DNA of 64,000 bases, from positions 136,501 through 200,500 of the forward strand of contig CAUYUJ010014347.1 in assembly GCA_963575745.1 (NCBI GenBank), read 5' to 3'. The notes beneath the pieces were generated by a model. That model had not been told where the DNA came from. It ran no database searches and saw nothing but the letters and a program-made list of their open reading frames with translations. This document shows, piece by piece, positions 44,404-53,109 of the stretch (its first letter is position 1; the number at the start of each line of letters is the position of its first letter). The stretch is from Prorocentrum cordatum (taxonomy: Eukaryota; Sar; Dinophyceae; Prorocentrales; Prorocentraceae). The position numbers were made by a program, and so were the translations under genes.

Positions 44404-45215
44404 CGGGGAACACGTGGGCATCTTGAAGGTCATCTTGGCCGTCTTGGAGGCCTCTTGGGCAAGCTTTGGGCGATCTTTGGGGCTTTTTGGGCCGTCTCGG
44501 GCCAGCTTCGAGCCAACTTCGGCCATCTTGGTGGGTTCCTGGCACGTCTGAAGCCGTCGGAAGCCGTTTGGGGGGCCTCTATGGGCCGACTTGGGGCCCG
44601 CTTGGAATGCTCCAGGGCCGTCTTGGAGGCCATCTTGGGCGTCTGGGAGGCCATCTTGGGCGTGTTGGAGGCCTCTTGGGCCCTCTTGGGGCCCTCTAGG
44701 GGCCATCTTGGAGGCCACTTGGGCCATCATGGGGCTCTCTTGGGGGCCTCTTGGGCGATCTTGGGGGCTTCTTGGGCCGTCTCGAGCCGTCGGAGAGCCG
44801 AAAAGGCGCAAATGCCAAAATCCTTCAAAAACCAAGGAAAATCAATGATTTTGGCCTCTTCGGACTCTCCTGGAGGACCTCTTGGAGGCCTCTTGGGCCG
44901 TCTGGGAGGCCTCTGGGGGGCCTCTTGGGCCGTCTTGGGCCGTCTTGGACTCTCTTGGGCCGTTTTGGAGGCCGTCTTGGACCATCTCGGGCGGACTTGG
45001 AGGCCATCTTGGGCCATCTTCGCGATTTTTTGAGGATGTCCCGAGCGAAACGGCCGTTTTTTGGAGGATTTGTTCCGGTCGTTGAGCACGTTTGGGGGCC
45101 TTCCGGGTGGCCGGCGGGTTCTGCCGGAGGCCACTGGGGAGTTCTTTTGGAAAAAGAACCAAAACCAAAACCTGAAACATCCAGCACGCCGTGCACCCCT
45201 GCAAGCAGGGGGCGG
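44404..45215 (+). repeat. 809-bp tandem unit, copy 3
   Basis: Nearly identical third unit, ending with the same hairpin at 45196-45211. A diverged CTTGGGG array follows to 45360. Confidence 0.95.
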
Positions 45216-45360
45216 CGGATCCAGCTGCCCACGGCAGGTCCCTCGTTGGGATCTCGTGGGAGGCCTCTCGGGGGCCTCCTGGAGGCAGTTTGGAGGTCTC
45301 TTTGGGGCCGTTCTGGGGCCTCGTGGGGGCCTCTTGGGCGCCTCTTGGGGCCTCCTGGGG
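45216..45360 (+). repeat. CTTGGGG minisatellite tail
   Basis: GGCCTCGTGGGGGCCTCTTG units. The last eight bases TCCTGGGG (45353-45360) are the left target duplication of the next element. Confidence 0.85.
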
Positions 45361-46142
45361 TTAGGTTCGTGAATTGACTACAGGCGGTCCATAGCAAAAC
45401 CTGCCGAAATCTTCAAAACATCTTCGGACGGAAACTCGAACTCCCCAAAAATGTTAAGAATCTTGAATGGGAAATTCAACATCCAAGACAACCTGAGAAT
45501 ATCTCAAACACAAAACCTGGGGAAAACTCAAACACAAAAGAAACTACAGAAAATCTTGAAGCCGAAACCTGGGAACAAAAATCAAACCCACAAAAAACTT
45601 AGACAAAACCTGAAGCTCAAACCCGGAAAACAACAACTCAAACACTGAATTTGTTTGATGATAAAAAAAAGTTGTTTAGAGTGTTTCCAGCGTTTTTTTC
45701 AATTAGTTGTTTCCAGAGTTTGGTATGACGTTTTTGCGATTTTTCAAGCGCTTAGAGTTTTTTGGGAGTTGTTCCAGATTTTTTTTAGAGTTGTCAGTCG
45801 TTTAGATTTTTTTTCAGAGTTGTTTCAAGTGTTTTTGTAGAGTTTTTTCCAGAGTTGTTCCAGAGTTTTTCCAGAGTTGTTCCAGAGTGTTTCCCAGGTT
45901 TCGGCTTAGAGATTTTCTGGAGTGATTGTTTGGTTTGAATTTTCCCCCCAGGTTTGAGCTTCAGGTTTATTCTTCTATGTTTTTGTGGGGTTGAGTTTTT
46001 CGCAGGTTCGGTGTTTGAGTTTTTTTCAGGATGTCGACCTCCCCAGGTTTTGGTCTCAAGATTTCCTGGTGTTTTTTTTTGGTTTTGTTTTTTTGGCCCG
46101 AAGTGGTCGTGGACCGCCTGTAGTCGCAACTCATGAACCTAA
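45361..46142. mobile_element. 782-bp foldback transposon with perfect 8-bp target duplication
   Basis: Starts TTAGGTTCGTGAATTG and ends with the inverse, CAACTCATGAACCTAA. ACTACAGGCGGTCC / GGACCGCCTGTAGT continues the inverted repeat. TCCTGGGG is directly repeated at 45353-45360 and 46143-46150. The left half is A-rich (AAACCTGGGAAAACTCAAAC units) and the right half is its T-rich diverged complement, so the whole element could fold back on itself. The strand-asymmetric arms are far less GC-rich than the flanks. No transposase is encoded. Confidence 0.9.
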
Positions 46143-46150
46143 TCCTGGGG

Positions 46151-46837
46151 GCCCCTTCGACGCAGTCGTTTTTTTGTTGGTTTTTCCGCATGTGCTCCCG
46201 GAGGTTCTCGTCCCCGTGGTCCTGGCCCGGTTTGGAAAGCTTGCCAGGACGGACATCTCCAGGCGAGGGGGTCTCTTGGCGTCGTGCGGACGTGTGCATT
46301 TTTTCTCGGCGAGGACCATCGAGGAGCATCTTGGATCCTCGAAGCCGAAACGTGCACGGGGAATGGACGTCCTAGCGATGGGGAGGTCTGGGAGAGGCAG
46401 GTTCCTGCGCGGCTCTTGGCGAGGCGGTCGGGGCAAGGGGGTCGGCCTGTGACGGAGGCAGGGGGGGGCCTGTTTCAAGAAGTGGCAGGCCATCCCGACT
46501 CCCACATCTGGCGTCTATCAAACAACCCTGCCCTGTTCGATCCATCTCCTGGGTGCGTTCGCTCAGGCTTTCTCTTGCCGGAGTGTTCCTTCTCAGGATA
46601 ATCATTCGGGCCTCTGATTTTTGGGGGCCTGTGAAATGTGCGCAAAAGGGGGGGGGCTCCTCAGAAGGGGGGGTGATCTAGAACGCCCACTTCCTTCTCA
46701 GAGTGCCATCGTCCCTCCCCACGCCTCTGGCCGAAGTCCTTCCACAGCCGGCCCCCGGACCCTTCCCCCGTCCTGGCCAGCTGCCCGAGCCGCGGCGACG
46801 AGCTCCCTCTCAGGGTGCCTTCTGCCCTCCCCTCGCC
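46151..46837. other. No gene seen
   Basis: Unique GC-rich DNA. 46752-46820 is partly repeated downstream at 47022-47095 (CCCGAGCCGCGGCGACG). Confidence 0.5.
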
Positions 46838-46991
46838 TTAAATCGGGCACGTCCTTTTACAGGAGGAATATTCAAACATTTTTCAAGCATAGTCTGGGGA
46901 CATTTTTTTGTTTGGTGTGTGCGTGTGTTTTTGTTTGAAGGTTTTTATGATTCGTTCAAAATCCCCCTTTATGGGGACATGCCCGACCTAA
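46838..46991 (+). mobile_element. MITE family B, copy 3
   Basis: 154 bp. Left TTAAATCGGGCACGTCC, then TTACAGGAGGAATATTCAAA. Right GGGGACATGCCCGACCTAA. Perfect 8-bp target duplication CCCTCGCC at 46830-46837 and 46992-46999. Confidence 0.92.
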
Positions 46992-47212
46992 CCCTCGCCC
47001 CTGGCCGCCATCCTTTCGGACCCGGCCCCCCAGACCCTTCCCGGAGTCCATCCTGGCCAGTTTCCCGAGCCGCGTCCAGCCGCGGCGACGGGTGCCTCCA
47101 GCAGCACGACAACGGCAGAGCACTCCCGAGCGACGCCGCGGACGACGTCGATGTCGGCGTCGACGTGGTCGCCAGCTGTGCGCGCCACCTCTTCCTCCCA
47201 CCCCCCTTCACA

Positions 47213-47409
47213 TACAGCCAGGCCGAGGTATCAAATCGAGGTCGGTTCGTGGAGAGGTAAATACCCTGGCGTCCTTCGTTTTTTTGTTCTGATGTTGTTG
47301 TGCATCCTGGGGGACGGTACCCTCGAGTGCTCTTATGGTTTTGGGTGTTCTGGCTGGCGGGGGGCCTCGTGTTCTTTAGGGATGTGCTCCGGTCCCAGGT
47401 CCGACTGTA
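47213..47409 (+). mobile_element. MITE family C, copy 3
   Basis: Left TACAGCCAGGCCGAGGTATC, right CAGGTCCGACTGTA. Interior ATCCTGGGGGACGGTACCCT is shared with copy 1. Confidence 0.7.
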
Positions 47410-47439
47410 TTCCACCTGCTTCCGACTTCCGTCCATTTT

Positions 47440-47690
47440 CCCATCATCCTCCTGATCCCCACCTTCCCCACTCTTCCTCGCTCCTCCCTCTTCCTCTCTC
47501 CTCCTCATCCTCCCTCCTCCCCCTTCCTGCTTCCTCCCTCCTCACTTTTCCTCCCTCCTCCCTTTTTCATCCTTCCTCCCTCCCCCATTTTCCTCCCTGC
47601 TCGTCCATCCTCTCTCCCCCTCTTCCTCATCCGTCCCATTCCCCCCTCTTCCTCCCTCCTCCCCCCCAGCCTCTTCCCATCCCCAGAGAT
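47440..47690. repeat. TCC/CCT-rich pyrimidine tract
   Basis: Irregular CCTCCCTCCT / TTCCTCC sequence without a strict period. Confidence 0.8.
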
Positions 47691-47964
47691 CCGACTTTTC
47701 CAATGCGCTCGTGGATCAGCGTCAAGCCCCGACTCCGAATGTAGACGAACGACGAAGGGCCCGAAGGGACCGAAAAGGGACGAGATACGGAAACCCAGGA
47801 CCCCAAGCGAAGCCCACCGCAAGGACCGGCCCCAGACATTTGACGCCGTTTCTTTCCACAGCGTGGCTCCCCAGGGGTCTGGACTCCTGCCCACGTGCCG
47901 GCGTCTCGTGCCTGGGAGGCCGAGCGGTGCCAGCAGCTTCCCGTCGCGGGATTCCTATTGCTAC

Positions 47965-48030
47965 AACTCCTCCTCCTCCTCCTCCTCCTCCTCCTTTTCC
48001 TTCTCCTCCTTCTCCTCCGCCTCCTCCTCG
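47965..48030. repeat. TCC microsatellite inside possible coding frame
   Basis: Encodes a proline tract immediately before the protein-like block of the next entry. Confidence 0.85.
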
Positions 48031-48510
48031 GGAAGCGCTCGTAGCGGAAAGGCTGCCGCAGCAGCTAGACGACACCATCAAGGAGTGCCACTACAAATTC
48101 TACGACGCCGCCCAGAAAATAAGCCCAGAGGAGCTTCTCGAGCTGATCCCCGCGGCCTTCCCGATGACGCACAAGGTCAAAGGTTGAGATCTCATCGCAA
48201 GGTATCCTGTAGACGCGTGGGAAAGGGCTGGGAAGAAGGCCGTCACTGTGCAGAGTTGGTGCGAGCTGGCGTTCAAGATTTAGAGGAATGACGAAGAGAA
48301 CCTCCGCAAAATCATGAAGGTCGCCATGGCGGAGCTGAGTAACGAGGCCAATCTCGACGCAGAGGAAGTGAAAAAAGGCTCAAAGAGCGACAGGAGCTAC
48401 GAGACAGCACGCAGACCTTGATGGATAGTACCGAGATCTTCGGGGAAAAGATCGCCTGCCCAAAGTCGGAGGAGACGACGACGGCCAGCTCCTCCAGCGG
48501 CCACCAGTGA
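48030..48510 (+). pseudogene. Unrecognised helical protein, decayed
   Basis: In frame after a proline tract: EALVAERLPQQLDDTIKECH, YKFYDAAQKISPEELLELIP and a TGA at 48185. The same frame goes on with ARYPVDAWERAGKKAVTVQS to a TAG at 48282, then DEENLRKIMKVAMAELSNEA. A slip at a run of six A near 48372-48377 leads into LKERQELRDSTQTLMDSTEI and a Ser-rich end with TGA at 48508. The product would be mostly alpha-helical and acidic. Two stops and one frameshift make it a pseudogene unless the assembly has errors. No family is recognised. Confidence 0.5.
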
Positions 48511-48513
48511 GAG

Positions 48514-48655
48514 CACCCTCTGGAGCCCACTGGGAAGCCAAGAGATTCATTAGCGAGGTTTTCTTGGAGTGTTACTCTGGGCAAGCTGGGCGAGCCCACT
48601 GGCAAAGCCAATATAGGCATTAGCGAGGTTACTTCGAAGTGCGACTATAGGTAAA
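48514..48655 (+). repeat. Two-copy repeat just 3-prime of the decayed gene
   Basis: GAGCCCACTGGGAAGCCAAG ... CATTAGCGAGGTTTTCTTGG recurs with small changes (GAGCCCACTGGCAAAGCCAA ... CATTAGCGAGGTTACTTCG). Probably 3-prime untranslated DNA. Confidence 0.75.
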
Positions 48656-49070
48656 CAGGACGGACAAACATAGTGCTTGCACCGACATCGCCATGGGAAG
48701 TCTTTTTTTGTTGAGGGCCGATTTGTATACTATTGCAGGGTGATGATTGGGGAAAAGAGTGATCATCACGAAGGCCACCAGAACGCATCCTCGATGGCCC
48801 GCGGACAACATACCGTGTTTACCGGCATGCGTTACCCCATATGCACTTTTAGGGGGAACAGTGGGATACTCCAACAGGGTATCATATTACAGCTGTGACA
48901 ATGGGATGGGCCCACTGCCGGCTCGACGTGGAAGAGAAGTGAGCCGAGCGACAGAGGTGATCATGGAATATAATTAAATCAGTAAGGTAATTCGCCCCCC
49001 ACCCCTAGGACGCCCCCGAATTCATCCCAAACTTACTGTGCCCCATCGCAGATTGAATCTTCGAGGCGTC
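48656..49070. other. No gene seen
   Basis: Relatively AT-rich unique DNA with no recognised feature. Confidence 0.5.
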
Positions 49071-49074
49071 GGGG

Positions 49075-49180
49075 AGGGGGAGGAGGAGGAGGAGGAGGAG
49101 CAAGAGGAGGAGAAGGAGGAGGAGGAGGAGGGGGAGGAGGAGGAGGATATGAGATATGAGATATGAGATACCAAGGGGAC
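49075..49180. repeat. GGA microsatellite plus GATATGA triplet
   Basis: GGAGGA run to 49147, then GATATGA repeated three times. Confidence 0.9.
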
Positions 49181-49204
49181 GCATCGTCCCTCCAACCACC
49201 CTAC

Positions 49205-49275
49205 GGGCTCTCAGGAGGTCCCTCGTTGGAGCCCTCAACAGAGCTCTCAGGAGGTCCCTCGTTGGAGCCCTCGAA
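49205..49275. repeat. Two-copy repeat GCTCTCAGGAGGTCCCTCGT
   Basis: A 30-bp block (GCTCTCAGGAGGTCCCTCGT plus TGGAGCCCTC) occurs twice, 35 bp apart. Confidence 0.85.
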
Positions 49276-49393
49276 ATGAGCCGCTCCTACTCCTGACAGC
49301 AGAATCAGGGAAGCATCCTTGGCCCCCTTTTGGCAAGCCCGCGTAGCTCGGGAGCTTGCCCTGCTTGATTCGTGTGAGATTCTGACGCCCCCT

Positions 49394-50700
49394 CTAGGTG
49401 GGGCTGTGGCACAGCTCGGCCAGCCCAGCAAACTTGAGGGTAGCCGTCGAGCCGCACACACTGCAAAAATAAAGCGCGTGCTCCTGCCACAGGTACAGCT
49501 CATGTGACTGGTGGACCTCTTGGTTCCCAAGGATCACGTACGAATTACTCTTCACAATACTGCTCGGGACGCCCACCCACCCGCCGACTCTGGGCGCAGG
49601 GGCGGGGGTGCACGAAGACTCAGCCGCTTCCTCGACCCTGGACCCAGGAACCAGAAGACGGCAAACAGAGCACAGCCAACAACCGCCGTGGACGGGGGTC
49701 CAAGCGTGCTGGCTGGCCGCCAAGGCTCGGGTGAGCTTTGGCTGAGGAGCGGTCCGAATCTTCGGAGGCCTCTTAGCCTCCCAGGCGTCTACTTCGAGCG
49801 TGCCAACCAGGGCCCTCCTTGCACGAGTTCTAACCTGCGCGGCAATAGTGTCCCATACATCGGTGTGCGGGGCGACGCCGATGAGGCCCCGAGAGAGGGC
49901 CTCTTGGGCCGCGACGCTCGCCAGGGCATCGGCACAGGCGTTCCCAGCAACACGGGAGACCACACTAGGCGAGACCAACAAGTGGGCCTGCTCGTCCATA
50001 TGGGACGGGATCCACACAACGGAAATCTCGGCAGTTCTCTGGGGCCTTCTGGAGGCAATGCCCCGCCTCACGCGAGCCCAGAGGTCCCCATTCAGCCCAA
50101 GAAGAGAGGTCTGCCTCCCCGAGAGCCACCCAAGATACAAGGCACGATTGTCAGTGTAAAAGATAAAGGGGCCTTCTGTCGCCTCAACGGCCAGGGCGAA
50201 GGCCAAGAGCTCAGCACGCGGGACAGTCTGGCGCGCTGGCAGCCCGCCCAAGACGCCTCCGTCGAGGCGCCAGGCGGCCGCCTCCTCGTCGAAGGATACG
50301 GAGCAAAAAGCGGCTCCGCAGCGGCGGCGGCGGGGGTGCGCAGAGTGGGCCCTCCCGCTGCCGTCTCCAAAAAGATGAAGCACTCCATCAGTCCACGGGC
50401 ACCTCGGAAATCACCAACCTCGAAGGGCCATTCCGCAAGGTCTTCGTCGTACAGCGGCGGCCTGGGGTGCAGCGCGGGGAGACCACGAAGCCACAGCGAC
50501 GGCTGGCTCTCGTGCTGGACGCTGGCCTGCCCCACCAGGTGGTTGGTGGAGTCGTACTCCTTGCACCCCCGATTTGCAGGGCAAGACCAAATACGGTGAA
50601 ATAGGGTCTCGCCCTCGCGGCCGCATCGGGGACAGGTGACAGACTCCAGCTCGTAGCCCGCCTCTCTCTGCCTGAGCCGCGGCCATTGGCCGCGGCTCAG
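49394..50700 (-). pseudogene. LINE retrotransposon C-terminus: zinc finger and RNase HI
   Basis: Reads right to left. Near 50640-50590 TCPRCGREGETLFHRIWSCP is the zinc-finger segment that follows reverse transcriptase in such elements. After LAEWPFEVGDFRG a one-base frame change near 50395 leads into the RNase HI domain (start about 50383): LHLFGDGSG (catalytic D, residue 7), VPRAELL (E58), FYTDNRA (D78), and IPSHMDE ... GNACADAL (H128, D152). All four acidic residues are present. The tail carries FCSVCGSTATLKFAGLAELC, a terminal zinc-knuckle-like motif, then a stop. The reverse transcriptase itself is missing: the 5-prime part is lost in repeats at 50671-50790. RNase H would degrade the RNA template during retrotransposition. 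Confidence 0.75.
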
Positions 50701-50790
50701 GCGTCGTGCCGTCGTCTCCTCCCCCTAGCTCGGGCGTCTCCTTTTGAGTCATCGTGCCGTCGTCTCCTCCCCCTAGCTCGGGCGTCCTGC
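50671..50790. repeat. 31-nt perfect palindrome and two-copy tandem repeat
   Basis: CCTGAGCCGCGGCCA, one base, then its exact complement (50671-50701). Directly after, TGCCGTCGTCTCCTCCCCCT followed by AGCTCGGGCGTC occurs twice. The block marks the breakpoint of the LINE remnant. Confidence 0.85.
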
Positions 50791-51064
50791 TAAGCCCGCG
50801 CGCCCCCATCCCTTGGGCGCGCGGAAGGTCCAGCATCTGTTCCCCCCGCAGTGACCCGCAGGGGCCCGTAACTGTAAGGTAGCGGGCCTCTCACACGGGG
50901 CCACCTCGGAGCTCACTCCTTGAGCAACGGGGCGTGTCCCCCGCCGGCCCTAGTGAGACGTCAGGGCCGTTGCGCAACCACTCGTTGCGGATTTTTTCAG
51001 ATGCGCGCAAGGCACCAGCGTAGGTGTTTTGACGCTAGCCCCTTTGATGCGGATGTCTTTGTCC

Positions 51065-51370
51065 TTTTCCTCCTCCAATCCTCCTCCTCCTCCTCCTCCT
51101 ATCCTCCTCCTCCTCCTCCTCCTCCTCCTCCTCCTCCTCCTCCTCCTCCTCCTCCTCCTCCCTCTCTTGCTCCTCTTCCTCCTGTTCCTCTTCCTCCTCC
51201 TCCTCCTCCTCCTCCTCCTCATCCTCCTCCTCCTCCCCTTCTCCTCCTCCTCCCCTTCTCCTCCTCCTCCTCCTTCTCCTCATCCTCCTCCTCATCCCCA
51301 TCCTCATCCTCATCCTTCTGCTCCTGCCTCTCATCCTCCCTCTCGTCCTCCTCAACCTCCTTTTTCCCCT
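51065..51370. repeat. TCC microsatellite, long
   Basis: CTC/TCC with CAT interruptions toward the right end. It makes poly-Pro, poly-Leu and poly-Glu frames on both strands. Confidence 0.92.
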
Positions 51371-51611
51371 CATCTTTCGGGTATAGCCAGGGCCCCAGGT
51401 AACGGGATTCGGTTCGTAGTAGGGCCCTGGAGCCCTTAAGTTCGGCAGAAACACTAAACCAGGTCTGCCGTAGCTGTTTTTTTTCTTGTTTTCTCGGGTG
51501 ACGGCAGTTCCGGTTAGTGGAACGGGACGGGGGGCGTCCGCAGCACACATCGTTAATCCAGGTTCCATTGAACCTAGTTTTGCCCATTCCCGAATATTCC
51601 TGCCGTTTTAC

Positions 51612-51646
51612 TCTTCCCTCTCCTCCTCCCTTTTCTCCTCCCTCTT

Positions 51647-51678
<32 letters not shown>

Positions 51679-51800
51679 GTTCCTCATCATCAGCAGCATC
51701 AGCATCATTATCATCATCGTCATCATCATCATCATCCCCCTCCTCCACCTCATCCTCGTCCTCCTCCTCCTGCTCCTCCTCCTCCTCCTCCTGTCATTCC
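51612..51800. repeat. TCC and CAT microsatellite
   Basis: CCTCCTCTTCC units, then CATCATCAT, then CTCCTC. Confidence 0.9.
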
Positions 51801-51983
51801 TCCCCGATGAGCGAGCCACGCACGAAAGCAAACAGCGTAAACCGCCCATGTAAGGCCGCCCGTAAGCGTTTTCGTCTCCAGTGAAGCGTGCCGCGCTGGC
51901 GGCCCGCGTCAGCCTCCGCTTAAAGTCGCTGCGTCATCTTGCGTAAGACCCGTTTGTTTCGGCGCCCCGATGGGGTCGGAGTA

Positions 51984-52160
51984 GATGGGGTCGGAGGATC
52001 ACGCCGCATCGCTGATGCGTCGCCGATGCGGTTCGATGTGTAGCCCCGTCGTCCCCGCGCCACCGTCGCCGATGCATCGTCGACGTCGCCGATGCGCCGC
52101 CGATGCATGGCGCCGAATCGATGATGCATCGACGATGCGGCGAGGTCCTCCGACCCCATC
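51984..52160. mobile_element. Foldback element family I
   Basis: 177 bp. Left GATGGGGTCGGAGGATCACG, right ends in the inverse, GAGGTCCTCCGACCCCATC, with CGCCGCATCG / CGATGCGGCG continuing the arms. The interior is made of CGCCGATGC and GCATCG units. A direct copy of GATGGGGTCGGAG lies just left at 51969. A partial copy is at 29450. Confidence 0.8.
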
Positions 52161-52407
52161 AGCTCCGGTCACATCCGGGAGGCCCCTGCCCACCCGCCAT
52201 CCCTCGCCCCGTGCGTGTCGCTGGCACTGGCGAGGTGGGCTTCCTCATCATGCAGACGGAGCGCGCGCCGATGCCCCGCGAGGACGGCCGCGGCCGTGGC
52301 CGGGCCGCCTGCGCCCTCCGCCGCCCGCCGCCCAGCGACCATCCCAGGCCTGCTGCTCGCCCCACAATGCGATGTTCCAACCAACTTTAGCCTTGATTCG
52401 AAGAGAA

Positions 52408-52581
52408 GACCACATAAACATCAGCTTTTGGCGCTTCGCGCTGGATTTTTTGGATCCGCGTCTGGGCCCCCCGGCGGCGCCTCTGGCGCCGCCCCTGGCG
52501 CTCTCCGCGCGCCAGGGAGGGGGGTCCAACGCACATCCAAGACATCCGCGCGGATCGCCAAAAGGTTATGCTTATGTGGTC
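52408..52581. mobile_element. Foldback element family E, long-arm copy
   Basis: Left GACCACATAAACATCAGC then TTTTGGCGCTTCGCG. Right end is the inverse, CGCGCGGATCGCCAAAAGG then CTTATGTGGTC. The arms are about 65 bp. The centre contains GCGCCGCCCCTGGCGC and CGCGCGCCAGGGAGG, shared with 55057-55220. Confidence 0.8.
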
Positions 52582-52887
52582 TTTCTTCTTCTATTGACCA
52601 CCAGAAAGAATTTCGAACACCAAGGAAGTACCGAAACTTGAGGGTTTTCACGTGTCGGGCCCTTAGAGGCGACACTCGTTCGACATTGTTTCGACACTTT
52701 TCTGGGTGCTCGAGGTGATGTTTGAGATGTGGTCCGTAGTTCGATGGGAGCCACGTCGCCCTCACCTCGGCCCCCGCCTGCATCTCCTCCTTGGAGCCGG
52801 CTGGGGGCCCGAGGTGGCCCAGCACTGGTTCTGACCAGAAGGCACAGGGGGCCGGGTGCGGGGTTCTGTGTCCGAGGCAGCCCCCAT

Positions 52888-53100
52888 TCTGGACGCCCGA
52901 AATGGGTATTGAAAGAATGGGTACAACGCCCAACAGCAGTTCCTGTTCAATTTGGACAGGATTCGCTGTCCACGCCGCCGCGGCCTGTGTCCATTTGAGA
53001 CAGAGGGCCGCCTGCCCAACAGCGGTCGCTGTTGGTTTGGGACAACATTTGCTGTTGGGCATTGTACAGATTTTTTCGGTACCCATTCCGGGCGTCCAAA
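52888..53100. mobile_element. Foldback element family J
   Basis: 213 bp. Left TCTGGACGCCCGAAATGGG ... GTACAACGCCCAACAGCAG; right is the inverse, GCTGTTGGGCATTGTAC ... ACCCATTCCGGGCGTCCA. The arms are about 60 bp with some mismatches. CCCATT flanks both sides (52884-52889 and 53101-53106), a possible short target duplication. It sits just upstream of the LINE remnant. Confidence 0.8.
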
Positions 53101-53109
53101 CCCATTGCC

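Noticed and set aside
43108-45033. Overlapping 589-codon (plus) and 575-codon (minus) open frames
   Set aside because: The CTTGGGG unit contains no stop codon on either strand, and the unit length is not a multiple of three. The Trp/Gly/Leu-rich and Pro/Lys/Arg-rich peptides are by-products of the repeat.
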